Source: a bacterium (lineage in GTDB: Bacteria; Verrucomicrobiota; Verrucomicrobiae; JAJYAR01). Taken from it: 7,086 nucleotides of DNA. Below the pieces are notes generated by a model. The model was not told where the DNA came from, did not search any database, and saw only the letters and a list, made by a program, of their open reading frames with translations. Below, one piece after another: positions 1 to 6,997 of this stretch. Made by a program: the position numbers and the translations under genes. The DNA lies in NCBI GenBank assembly GCA_021779435.1, contig JAJYAR010000141.1:1-7086 (forward strand), read 5' to 3'. Numbering within the stretch: the first letter of the stretch is position 1; the number at the start of each line of letters is the position of its first letter.

Positions 1-120
1 TCTATACATTAGGCCGATATAATACTCTGCATGGGCATTCCCTTTCCCTGCTAACGGCTTTAATATCGCGAACGATAATGAATAGCTTTCTTGATTTAAG
101 GCGGCTTCTCCATCTTCAAA
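1..120 (-). CDS. Sel1-repeat protein fragment, truncated at both ends
   Basis: Read on the minus strand from base 120 down to base 1 the frame is open and gives FEDGEAALNQ, then ESYSLSFAILKPLAGK, then GNAHAEYYIGLMYR. The last part fits the Sel1-like repeat (SEL1/TPR-like helix pairs; family consensus about GNAxAQYxLGxMYxxG), and the first part looks like the start of the mature protein, which in small secreted Sel1 proteins often begins F/Y-E-x-G. Such repeats serve as protein-interaction scaffolds; a specific role cannot be inferred. The protein would continue past the left edge. At its 5' side it runs straight into opposite-strand GH2 sequence, so its own start and signal peptide are missing. 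Base composition is clearly AT-richer than everything downstream, which points to a different origin. The call rests on about 40 residues, so it is a good but short match. Confidence 0.62.
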
Positions 121-1518
121 AGCCCCAGCCGTTGCGTAACTACGCCAGAGTGCGACGAACACCGCTACTACGACACACACGGCTTCGCCGCAATGGACGG
201 AGTCGTGTACTCCGACCGCACGCCGCAGGTCGACTACTGGGTCGTCCGGAAGGCCTACTCACCCGTCCAGGTCAAGGAGCGCGAAGTCGCGGCCTCCCAA
301 AACGCGGACTCAATTCCGTTGCACGTGGAAAACCGCCACGACTTCCGCTCGCTGTCCGGCTTCACCCTGCGTTGGTCGCTGAAGCGCAATGGTGTCTCCG
401 TGCAGGATGGCTCGGTCGCGCTGTCCACCAAAGCGAAGCAGACCGAGACTGTGGCGATTCCCGCCCGGCTTCCCGCCGGTGCCGGCACCGACATCTTCAC
501 GCTGGAGCTGCGCTGCGTGGACGAAACCGGACGCCAGCTCTACGAACGCAGCCTGCAAGTGAACACCGGTGCGACGCGTGACAGCCGGTGGTCCGCGCTG
601 CTCGCAGCTCTGCGCGATGCCGCTCCCGTGCTCGAAGAATCCGCCGCGTCGGTCGTCGTCCGGCACTCCGCCTACCGGCTCGAGCTCGACCGCGCATCCG
701 GCCGGCTCGCGCTGCTGCGTCCCGACGGCTCATCGCTGGTGACGGCTTTCGGTCCGCACACCGGACGGAATCCAACCATCAACGATATGGGCAAGGGTCG
801 CGAGCGCCTCCCAAGCCTGTGGACGGGGAGCCTGCTCCGCGACCCGGCCGACGTGAAGACCGCGGTGCGCCGGACCGATGCCGGCATCGAGATTTCCGTG
901 TCGGGCCGCTACGTCCGACCCGACAAACCGGATGAGTCGGTGTCCGGCGGTTACACGCTGCTTGCGAAGGCAAACGGCACGATCGAGGTGAGCTACGCCT
1001 ACGCACCCGAGCACGCAACCGGCGACCTGCTCGAGGCAGGCCTCGCTCTCTCGGTGCCCGCACAGCAGTCGGAGTTCCAGTGGCTCGGGCAGGGCCCTTA
1101 CGCAGGGTATCCCGGCAAGGACCGTCAAAACGAATACGGCCTGTATCACCTCAACCGCGACGACCTCTACCTCCCCGGAAACCGCCGCGCCGTCGAGCTG
1201 GCCGCGTTCGCCCAGCCGTCCGGGCCCGGAGTGCTGCTTTCGGGCGAACGCATGACGCTCGACCTCGAGAACAAGGATGGCGCGACGATCTTGTCGCATC
1301 TGGCGCTCGTCCCGGGAGAACGCAGCACGAACGAGGGACAAGGGGAGAACGTCGACATTTCCTCCCGGCTGAAGGCGTCCTCAATCAAGTCGATTTCGGG
1401 CCGTTTCATCCTCATGCCGCTTTCCAACGAGTGGCCGTCCCACCTCGCCGCGTGGTTCGGCGCACCTGGCACACGCGTCCCTGTTACCAGGCCGTTCACC
1501 CGCAGTTACGATCAATAG
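121..1518 (+). pseudogene. GH2 beta-galactosidase, C-terminal fragment without catalytic domain
   Basis: This is the C-terminal half of a LacZ-type GH2 enzyme. The frame is open after a TAA at 97-99, but recognisable GH2 sequence begins only around 121-150 (TPECDEHRYYDTHG), so no native start exists; the first in-frame ATG is at 193. Counted from that ATG (441 residues), MDGVVYSDRTPQVDYW (1-16) is the end of the TIM barrel, comparable to the NG-V-xPDRTPHP stretch of LacZ. Residues about 25-125 form the following beta-sandwich (DUF4981/domain 4), and about 150-425 the Bgal_small_N mutarotase-like domain with the family motif WLGQGPYAGYPGKDRQ (297-312). Both catalytic glutamates of GH2 lie upstream of this fragment, so the piece cannot hydrolyse sugars as it stands. 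The intact parent would release terminal beta-galactose or a related sugar. The remainder shows no stop or frameshift, so truncation is recent or an artefact of assembly. GH115 follows 89 bases downstream on the same strand, suggesting they were once co-transcribed. Confidence 0.85.
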
Positions 1519-1535
1519 CCACTGCCGGCCTTTCC

Positions 1536-1553
1536 CCGGGTCAGCGACCCCGG
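1536..1553 (+). other. Stem-loop between the GH2 remnant and GH115
   Basis: In the 89-base spacer, GGGTC (1538-1542) pairs with GACCC (1546-1550) over a three-base AGC loop, and CC (1536-1537) can pair with GG (1552-1553) across one bulged C. No T-run follows, so this is not a convincing intrinsic terminator. It could be an intercistronic RNA hairpin or chance in GC-rich DNA. The rest of the spacer shows no promoter that I can recognise. Confidence 0.25.
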
Positions 1554-1607
1554 CTACATCAATCACAGAATCCCGCCACCTACCGAGCCCCTCACCCGAC
1601 CCATCTC

Positions 1608-4181
1608 ATGAATTCCGTTCGCTCGTACTGTTCCGCTGCGCTCCTCGCTCTCCTCGCCCTTTCACCCCGGCTCTTCGGCGCCGTCTCGCTTATCGACCCG
1701 TCCCTCGACGCATCGGGTGGGTTTCCGCTTGTCGCGACCGGAGCCGCCGCGCCGATCGTGCTTCCCGCCGACGCACCCGAGGTCGTGAAGATCGCTGCCC
1801 GCGCGCTCGCGGCGGACATTGCCACCGTCTCCGGCGTCACCCCGAAGATCGTCGACAAGGGCGGTGCCCAGGCCCTCGGCCCGCGCGTCGAACTTGTCTT
1901 CGCGCCCGACCTCGCGGGACGCTGGGAAGCCTTCCGCCTCACCGCGACGCCCGAGGTTCTCACAATCGCCGCCTCCGACAAACGCGGGCTGGCGTACGGC
2001 ATCTACGACGTCTCCCGCCGGATCGGCGTCTCGCCGTGGAGCTGGTGGGCCGACGTTCCCGTGGCGCATCGCACGGAGCTGCGCCTCAGCACGGGCGCGG
2101 AGCCGGTCGATGAGCCCGCCGTTAAGTACCGCGGCATCTTCATCAACGACGAGGACTGGGGGCTGGAGCCGTGGGCCTCGAAGACGTTCGAGCCGGAGGT
2201 CGGCAACATCGGGCCGAAAACGTACTCGAAGATCTTCGACCTGATGCTTCGGCTGCGGGCCAATCTCCTCTGGCCGGGCATGCACCCGACGACGCGTCCG
2301 TTTCACACGGTGCCGGGCAACGCACAGGCGGCCGACGCCTACGCCATCATCGTCGGTTCGAGCCACGCCGAGCCGATGCTCCTCAACAACGGCAAGGAAT
2401 GGCCGGGCAAGCCCAACGAGTTCAACTATCTGACAAACCGCGACACCGTTTACGCGTATTGGGAAAAGCGGGTGCTGGAGCGCACGTCCGGCGAAAGCAT
2501 CTTCACGATCGGCATGCGCGGCATCAACGACTCGCCCATCATCGGACCGAAAACCGAGAAGGATCGCATCAGCACCTTGGAAAAGGTGTTCGTCGACCAG
2601 CGCAAGATGCTCGCCCAGCACCTGGGCAACGGGGATCCAACCCGCGTTCCGCAAATGTTCTGTCCCTACAAGGAAGTGCTCGACGACTACAATGCCGGGC
2701 TGCGCGTGCCGGAGGACGTCACGATCGTCTGGCCCGACGACAACTTCGGCTACATCCGCCGCTACGGCACCGCCGCCGAGCGCGCCCGCTCCGGCGGCCT
2801 GGGCGTGTATTACCATGCCTCGTACAGCGGACTTCCGATGTCCTGGCTCTGGATCGACGTCATGCCGCCGTCGCTCACGTGGTCGGAGATGACCCGGGCG
2901 TACGAGCAGGGCGCGAAAACCCTCTGGATCGTGAACGTCGGCGACATCAAGAACACCGAGCGCTCAATGGAGTTCTTCCTCGATCTTGCCTGGCACGCGA
3001 ACCGCACAGACGAGAACGCCCCGACCCGCTTCATCCGCGAATCCGCCGCGCGTGACTTCGGTCCCGCCGACGCCGACGCGATCGCGTCGCTGCTGCAGCG
3101 GCTGCAGACTTTCTCCGCGAACCGCCGGGCCGAACACCTGCAGTGGCATCTGTCGCTGGCGCCGTACGCCCCGACCGAGATGAACGAGTCGGAAATCGCC
3201 GAGCGGCTCCGCACCGCCGCCGACCTGAAACGGGAGAGCGATGCGATCGCAGCCAGGCTCCACGCGGAGTTTCGCGACGCCTATTTCGAGCTCGTTGCAT
3301 ACCCTGTCGCGATCACTGCGGGCGCCAACCAGCGGTATTTTTACGCGGAACTGGCGCGCGCCGATATCGCCCGCGGTCGTGACCCGAAGCCGAATCTCGC
3401 CGGCGCAGAGGAGGGACAGAATCTCATCACCGCAGCGACGAAGCGGTACCATGAGGCCGTCGCCGACGGCAAATGGCGGTACATCGTGAGCGAAAATGGC
3501 TATTCGCCGGGTGCCTGGCCGCGCTTCCAGCGCGACGTCAAAACCCCGAGGCCGGAGCCCGCACCCGACAATGTTGCGCCGCCGGCCGTGCCAGCTCCCT
3601 CACCGTTCCAAAAGCCAGAAGGCGCCCGTCCCGGCGACTTCGTCGAACGTGACGGCGTCGTTTCAATCCACGCAGGCGACTTCACCGCCCGGACCGACCT
3701 TTCCTCCGATGCCGGCTGGCGAGTGATCCCCGGCCTCGGCCGGACCGGATCCGCGGTCACCGTCCTGCCTTCGTCCGCGAAACTCCCGTCAGGCGCGACG
3801 CCGACGCTCGACTATCGCTTCCACGTGGCGACCGGCGGCCACGCCAATGTCCGCGTGCGGTTCCTGCCGACGTATCCGATCGTTCCCGATCAGGGACTAC
3901 GCGTCGCAATCGCGATCGACGGCGCCGAGCCAGTGCCCGTCTCCATCACCACAGGTTTCGACAACAAGCGCTCCGACGCCGGGATGACGCAGTGGCAGCG
4001 CCGTGTTCTCGCAAACGCCACCGAGGCAACCGTGCAGCTTTCCGCGCCGATCACATCCGGCTGGCACACGCTCCGGCTGGTGGCGGTGGATACCGGTGTG
4101 GTGGTCGACAAGATCACCGTGGAGTTCGGCCCCGTGCCCAAGTCGTACGACGGTCCCGCCGAAACAAGGATCGCGAAGTAG
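1608..4181 (+). CDS. Secreted glycoside hydrolase family 115 (xylan alpha-glucuronidase type)
   Basis: GH115 enzymes remove (4-O-methyl-)alpha-D-glucuronic acid side chains from glucuronoxylan; some members may accept other glucuronosyl polysaccharides. The product has 857 residues, near the usual length. Residues 1-24 are a signal peptide (hydrophobic LLALLALSP, likely cleavage after FGA), so it works in the periplasm or outside. About 45-160 is the N-terminal domain. The TIM barrel at about 170-480 shows family motifs in order: KYRGIFINDEDWG (173-185), LWPGMHP (221-227), GSSHAEPM (250-257), IGMRG (301-305), FCPYKEVLDDYNAGLRVPED (351-370), VWPDDNFGYIRR (374-385), YYHASYSG (401-408) and WIVNVGDIK (440-448). 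A helical region follows (about 485-640), then an unusual proline-rich linker (about 645-670) and the C-terminal beta-sandwich of the family (about 680-845; GRTGSAV 711-717). The ATG at 1608 is chosen because the signal peptide starts there; the frame is open further upstream but overlaps GH2. No Shine-Dalgarno-like sequence precedes it. The acidic residues in the motifs are candidates for catalysis, not mapped individually. Confidence 0.93.
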   Translation: MNSVRSYCSAALLALLALSPRLFGAVSLIDPSLDASGGFPLVATGAAAPIVLPADAPEVVKIAARALAADIATVSGVTPKIVDKGGAQALGPRVELVFAPDLAGRWEAFRLTATPEVLTIAASDKRGLAYGIYDVSRRIGVSPWSWWADVPVAHRTELRLSTGAEPVDEPAVKYRGIFINDEDWGLEPWASKTFEPEVGNIGPKTYSKIFDLMLRLRANLLWPGMHPTTRPFHTVPGNAQAADAYAIIVGSSHAEPMLLNNGKEWPGKPNEFNYLTNRDTVYAYWEKRVLERTSGESIFTIGMRGINDSPIIGPKTEKDRISTLEKVFVDQRKMLAQHLGNGDPTRVPQMFCPYKEVLDDYNAGLRVPEDVTIVWPDDNFGYIRRYGTAAERARSGGLGVYYHASYSGLPMSWLWIDVMPPSLTWSEMTRAYEQGAKTLWIVNVGDIKNTERSMEFFLDLAWHANRTDENAPTRFIRESAARDFGPADADAIASLLQRLQTFSANRRAEHLQWHLSLAPYAPTEMNESEIAERLRTAADLKRESDAIAARLHAEFRDAYFELVAYPVAITAGANQRYFYAELARADIARGRDPKPNLAGAEEGQNLITAATKRYHEAVADGKWRYIVSENGYSPGAWPRFQRDVKTPRPEPAPDNVAPPAVPAPSPFQKPEGARPGDFVERDGVVSIHAGDFTARTDLSSDAGWRVIPGLGRTGSAVTVLPSSAKLPSGATPTLDYRFHVATGGHANVRVRFLPTYPIVPDQGLRVAIAIDGAEPVPVSITTGFDNKRSDAGMTQWQRRVLANATEATVQLSAPITSGWHTLRLVAVDTGVVVDKITVEFGPVPKSYDGPAETRIAK

Positions 4182-4194
4182 CCCAACCTGGTTG

Positions 4195-4221
4195 AACAGA
4201 AGGCCACGAAGGGAACGAAGT
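4195..4221 (+). repeat. 9-base periodic module, copy 1 (left arm)
   Basis: Three tandem 9-mers, AACAGAAGG, CCACGAAGG and GAACGAAGT, make up most of the left palindrome arm. They share the pattern xxCxRAAGG-like with CGAAG in units two and three. The same three-unit order recurs in the right arm and near 6897. I do not recognise a named repeat family with certainty. Confidence 0.7.
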
Positions 4222-4347
4222 CCGCGATTTTAGCCGCAGAGGGCATGGTCGGCGCGCCTCGGATCGACTTCACCACACGGGTGGCGCTACCGAGCGCCGA
4301 GCTGCGCGAGGCGAGAAGGTGGCGCCGCGGCTTCGTGTCTGCCAGGC

Positions 4348-4374
4348 CCTTCGTTTCCTTCGTTGCCTTCTGTT
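4348..4374 (-). repeat. 9-base periodic module, copy 2 (right arm, inverted)
   Basis: Read on the minus strand the units are AACAGAAGG, CAACGAAGG and AAACGAAGG. They keep the unit order and period of copy 1 exactly; within the 9-mers they differ from copy 1 at one base in unit two and two in unit three. Confidence 0.7.
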
Positions 4375-4399
4375 CAACAGCCTAGGTTCGTCTCCCCCT

Positions 4400-6715
4400 T
4401 CATCCAATCACCGCCACCTCGTGGTCCAGGATCGAAGGAATTTCGAACCGCGCCCACGCGTCCTGTACCGTCATGCGGGACGCTGCCCGACCGACCAGCA
4501 ACCGCAAATCGCGCCCGCGCACACCGTCCGGGAGCTTCACGGAAACCGTGACGGGCCCGACCGGAATCAGCTCGTCGACCGGCGCACGCCAGGCACCGGC
4601 GCTCGTCAGGTTCACCAGATGAAGGATCACCCGGTCGCGCTGACGGTAGAGGTGGCAGTCGATCCAGCCGCGGCCTTCCACACGCACCGGGATCTCGTCG
4701 CGCGCCGTCCAGCGAACGACGTTCGCGAGCAGCGTCGAATAGTCCGGCAGGTTGTCGCGTGCGAAGCGTCGATCGAGATCGGCGGGAAGGAAGGCAACTC
4801 GGCCCGCTCCGTTTCCTTCGTTGAGCACCAGCGCCGGAATGTCAGTCCGGGGCTCCTTCATCCAGGACATCTCGGGCGGTGATACCGGGAACGCTCCAAC
4901 GAACGTCGCGAGCACCTTCGCAGCCGGGTCGATGCGAAGCGGTTCCAGTGTTCCTCCGAACGGAAGGATGTCGGTCTCATCGAAGCCGCGGAAGATGGGA
5001 TGCCGGGCTGCTGTGACCGGCGGTTCGGACGCAACATGCGGCCCGCCGACGCGCGATGCCAGCGACGGCGTGAGGCGTAGATACGTGTGCGCAGCGGCCG
5101 TCGCCCAACGGCGGCGAATGGCTTCGTCCCGCGCTCCGTGTCCCGCGGGCAGATGTGCCCCGAAGAGATCGGCCAGGCCATAGTCGTCGCGGCACTCTCC
5201 CCACTCGTTGGCGAGGCTGCTGTGGCCGGTGGCAAGAAGTCCTCCGCCTTTCGCCACGAAACGCCTCACCGCGGCCAGCTGTACGTCGGACATCGCCGCG
5301 AGATTCGGCAGGATCAGCGTGCGCAACTGCGCGCCGTCGCGCTCGAGGTGGTCGAGATGCACCGGCAGGTACGGGATCCGCGCGCGAACCAGCGCGTGCA
5401 TGAAGCCGACCATCGGTTGCCCCGTGACGAGTTCAGCTTCATCACGCCCGAAGAAGTCCTCGTTGCGCTGCGACCAGGCCACGCCGACGGTCGCGATCGG
5501 CGTTCTGTTCACGAGGAACTCCTCGTTCTCCCGATGCCAGCGCATGATCGGCTCCGCCGTCCTGAACTGCCGCCGATCCTCCTGATACGCGCCAACGTGA
5601 TGCCACCACGGCTGAATCCCTCCGGCGAAACCCTCGAGCATCCACATCCGCGCCTCCGGCTCGGGTTTGCTCGAAACGCGGAACGTGGGGCTCGTCGTCT
5701 GGTACATCGCCATGCTCTCAGGCATCACCTTGTCCCAGCCGAGCAGCCCGTGAACGAGCTTGCCCACGTGCCCGTTGCGCTGGAAACCCGTCGCATCCCG
5801 GCGACGCTGGTCATCGAGCATGAGCATTTCCGCGCGCTCACAAATGGCCTTCGTGTCGCGGAACTGTTCTCCCTGTCCCGCCATGTCGCCGCCGTTCATG
5901 CCGACCCACAGGCACTCGGGCCCGCCGGCCTCGCGCGTCACCCGGTTGTTCTGGTCCCAGATTTCGAGACGCCGTTCGTAGTTCCAAACGACCCATTCCC
6001 GATAGAGGGGGTTGTTCCAGTCGCGGGTCCGAGGGATCGCCTGCCCGGTCCGCGCGCGAAACTTCCGCTCGCAATTTGGACAGAAGCACGGGCTGTTTCG
6101 GCCGAGTCCGCTCCAGCTGTTGTCGGTGAATCCTTCGGGACGATAGCGCGTGGCAACCTCCCGGAGGATCGCCGGAATATGCTCGTCGTAGTACGGGCTG
6201 TTGACGCAGGTCACCCAGAGGTCGCGGTTTCGGTAAGGTTTTCCCGACGCATCCACCGCGAACCAATCGGGGTGCGCCTTGTAGAAATCCTCGTGGGCCG
6301 TGTTGGAGTCCATGCGCGCGAACACCACGATCCCGTCGTCATGGGCGGCGCGGCAAAGGTCGCCAAAGAGGTCGCGATCACCGAGCCCCGAAGCGCGATG
6401 CTGGAGCGGCAGCACACTGGGGTAGTACGCGACGATGCCGCCGGCATTGATGACAAGGCCCTGAACGGCGGTGCGTTTCCAGTGCTCGCGCCACCAGCCA
6501 ATGTCGTAGCGGGTCGGATCGATCTCGGTGATGTTGGTCTGGCCCCAGCGGATTGTCCGCCGAAACCACGGCTGGCTGTCGGGCCGGGCGCCGGCGGGCG
6601 CTGCCATCGGGGCCGGCGCCTGGGCTGCGTAGGCGGAGCGAAGGGCGTCCACCGCCGAGAGCATCGCGATGCCGGCGACGGATTTTTTGAGAAAACTGCG
6701 GCGGGTTTCGTTCAT
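4400..6715 (-). CDS. Tat-exported GH42/GHL6-like glycoside hydrolase with trimerisation-type domain
   Basis: The 771-residue product starts MNETRRSFLKKSVAG: a twin-arginine motif (RRSFLK, 5-10), a hydrophobic stretch and a YAA-type cleavage near 29-32, so it is exported folded by the Tat system. About 50-400 is a TIM barrel of the GH42-like/hypothetical glycosyl hydrolase 6 kind: WGQTNITEIDP (57-67), INAGGIVAYYPS (89-100), VFARMDSN (131-138), WVTCVNSPYY (167-176), FTDNSWSGLGRNSPCFCPNC (196-215), LMLDDQRRR (298-306) and GGIQPWWHHVG (365-375). About 405-550 resembles the beta-galactosidase trimerisation domain (Rossmann-like), with LILPNLAAMSD (467-477) and FVAKGGGLLATG (486-497). A small beta-rich C-terminal region follows (about 675-770). 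The ATG at 6715 is placed just before the Tat signal; no Shine-Dalgarno-like sequence precedes it. The gene converges on GH115. Its substrate is unknown; a beta-galactosidase-like or fucosidase-like exo-activity is possible. The glutamate that follows Asn in GH42 (NE, acid/base) is not evident at the equivalent place. Confidence 0.85.
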   Translation of the reverse strand: MNETRRSFLKKSVAGIAMLSAVDALRSAYAAQAPAPMAAPAGARPDSQPWFRRTIRWGQTNITEIDPTRYDIGWWREHWKRTAVQGLVINAGGIVAYYPSVLPLQHRASGLGDRDLFGDLCRAAHDDGIVVFARMDSNTAHEDFYKAHPDWFAVDASGKPYRNRDLWVTCVNSPYYDEHIPAILREVATRYRPEGFTDNSWSGLGRNSPCFCPNCERKFRARTGQAIPRTRDWNNPLYREWVVWNYERRLEIWDQNNRVTREAGGPECLWVGMNGGDMAGQGEQFRDTKAICERAEMLMLDDQRRRDATGFQRNGHVGKLVHGLLGWDKVMPESMAMYQTTSPTFRVSSKPEPEARMWMLEGFAGGIQPWWHHVGAYQEDRRQFRTAEPIMRWHRENEEFLVNRTPIATVGVAWSQRNEDFFGRDEAELVTGQPMVGFMHALVRARIPYLPVHLDHLERDGAQLRTLILPNLAAMSDVQLAAVRRFVAKGGGLLATGHSSLANEWGECRDDYGLADLFGAHLPAGHGARDEAIRRRWATAAAHTYLRLTPSLASRVGGPHVASEPPVTAARHPIFRGFDETDILPFGGTLEPLRIDPAAKVLATFVGAFPVSPPEMSWMKEPRTDIPALVLNEGNGAGRVAFLPADLDRRFARDNLPDYSTLLANVVRWTARDEIPVRVEGRGWIDCHLYRQRDRVILHLVNLTSAGAWRAPVDELIPVGPVTVSVKLPDGVRGRDLRLLVGRAASRMTVQDAWARFEIPSILDHEVAVIG

Positions 6716-6779
6716 CGGAGGGACAGGGATTAGCGCTGCGGGTAGAGCGTTTGGACCGCCGGCGCGGTTACGGAAGGAT

Positions 6780-6807
6780 GCGCCATTCGGCGCACGTCTG
6801 CCAGACG
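6780..6807. promoter_or_regulatory. Two adjacent palindromes upstream of the hydrolase gene, possible operators
   Basis: GCGCC-ATTC-GGCGC (6780-6793) is followed after one base by CGTCTG-C-CAGACG (6795-6807). They sit 65 to 92 bases upstream of the ATG at 6715 on the minus strand, a position suitable for regulator binding sites or for an RNA hairpin in the leader. No regulator gene is present in the window, and I cannot match them to a known operator consensus. Confidence 0.3.
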
Positions 6808-6840
6808 CACCGAAAAAGAATTAAGTGCGAGTGTCTGCAT

Positions 6841-6865
6841 GTAGGAGCAGATTTATCTGCGATGG
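6841..6865 (+). repeat. REP-like palindrome, copy 1
   Basis: The 25-base sequence opens with the tetranucleotide GTAG and contains the palindrome GCAGAT-TT-ATCTGC, followed by GATGG. This is the architecture of REP sequences mobilised by RAYT (REP-associated tyrosine) transposases: GTAG/GGAG head, imperfect foldback, short tail. An identical copy lies at 6973. Right after it GCGAT-GG-ATCGC (6859-6870) can form an alternative hairpin. No RAYT gene is in the window. Confidence 0.8.
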
Positions 6866-6896
6866 ATCGCTGCCACGCAAAAACCGATCCGGTTAT

Positions 6897-6923
6897 CACA
6901 GGAGGCAACGGAGGGAACGGAGG
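6897..6923 (+). repeat. 9-base periodic module, copy 3 (solitary variant)
   Basis: Three tandem 9-mers: CACAGGAGG, CAACGGAGG and GAACGGAGG. The period and unit order equal those of the palindrome arms at 4195 and 4348, but position 6 of each unit is G instead of A. It is preceded by GGTT (6891-6894), as in the left arm (4190-4193). No inverted partner is visible between 6716 and 7086. Confidence 0.7.
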
Positions 6924-6972
6924 AGCCGATCGTCGCTGAGGTGTCACATCCGAACTCTGCTCCGGTCCGCCT

Positions 6973-6997
6973 GTAGGAGCAGATTTATCTGCGATGG
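6973..6997 (+). repeat. REP-like palindrome, copy 2
   Basis: Identical over 25 bases to the copy at 6841 and in the same orientation, 132 bases further on. The preceding bases are also similar (GTCTGCAT before copy 1, GTCCGCCT before copy 2). It is followed by a second hairpin GCCCG-ACGTG-CGGGC (7000-7014), which copy 1 does not have. Confidence 0.8.

Larger units (their letters stand above)
4191..4378. repeat. 188-base imperfect palindrome with 30-base inverted arms
   Basis: The left arm 4191-4220 and the reverse complement of 4349-4378 match at 28 of 30 positions, both starting GTTGAACAGAAGGC. Inside, further pairs nest around almost the same centre: AGCCGC 4232-4237 with GCGGCT 4327-4332, CGCCTCG 4255-4261 with CGAGGCG 4307-4313, and a hairpin GGCGCT-ACCG-AGCGCC at 4283-4298. 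The element begins 10 bases after the GH115 stop and ends 21 bases before the stop of the convergent hydrolase gene. It carries no reading frame of its own. It could be a non-autonomous (MITE-like) element, a structured RNA or a bidirectional terminator, although there is no T-run. No target-site duplication is evident; AACCT lies outside the left arm and its complement AGGTT outside the right, which extends the inverted symmetry. Confidence 0.85.

Noticed and set aside
18..23. TATAAT as a -10 promoter box
   Set aside because: It lies in AT-richer DNA inside the Sel1 reading frame, and the -35 region would fall outside the window.
121..180. Apparent signal peptide in front of the Sel1 fragment (GTG at 180, then VCVVVAVFVALW)
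   Set aside because: The hydrophobic run is the reverse complement of GH2 codons for Tyr and Asp (DEHRYYDTHG) and is therefore likely a coincidence, although it would make a plausible fused signal.
1080..1607. N-terminal extension of the GH115 frame by 176 codons
   Set aside because: It overlaps the GH2 coding sequence, is arginine/proline-rich shadow sequence, and a clear signal peptide starts at 1608.
1662..2816. 384-codon open frame on the minus strand opposite GH115
   Set aside because: Same reason: an antisense shadow of a gene with clear GH115 motifs.
4191..4378. Retron-type msr/msd RNA or CRISPR-like array
   Set aside because: There is no reverse transcriptase or cas gene, and the repeats are inverted arms and 9-mers rather than spaced direct repeats.
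5087..6733. 548-codon open frame on the plus strand opposite the Tat-exported hydrolase
   Set aside because: Long antisense frames are common in GC-rich coding DNA; the product shows no recognisable domain while the minus strand has coherent motifs along its full length.
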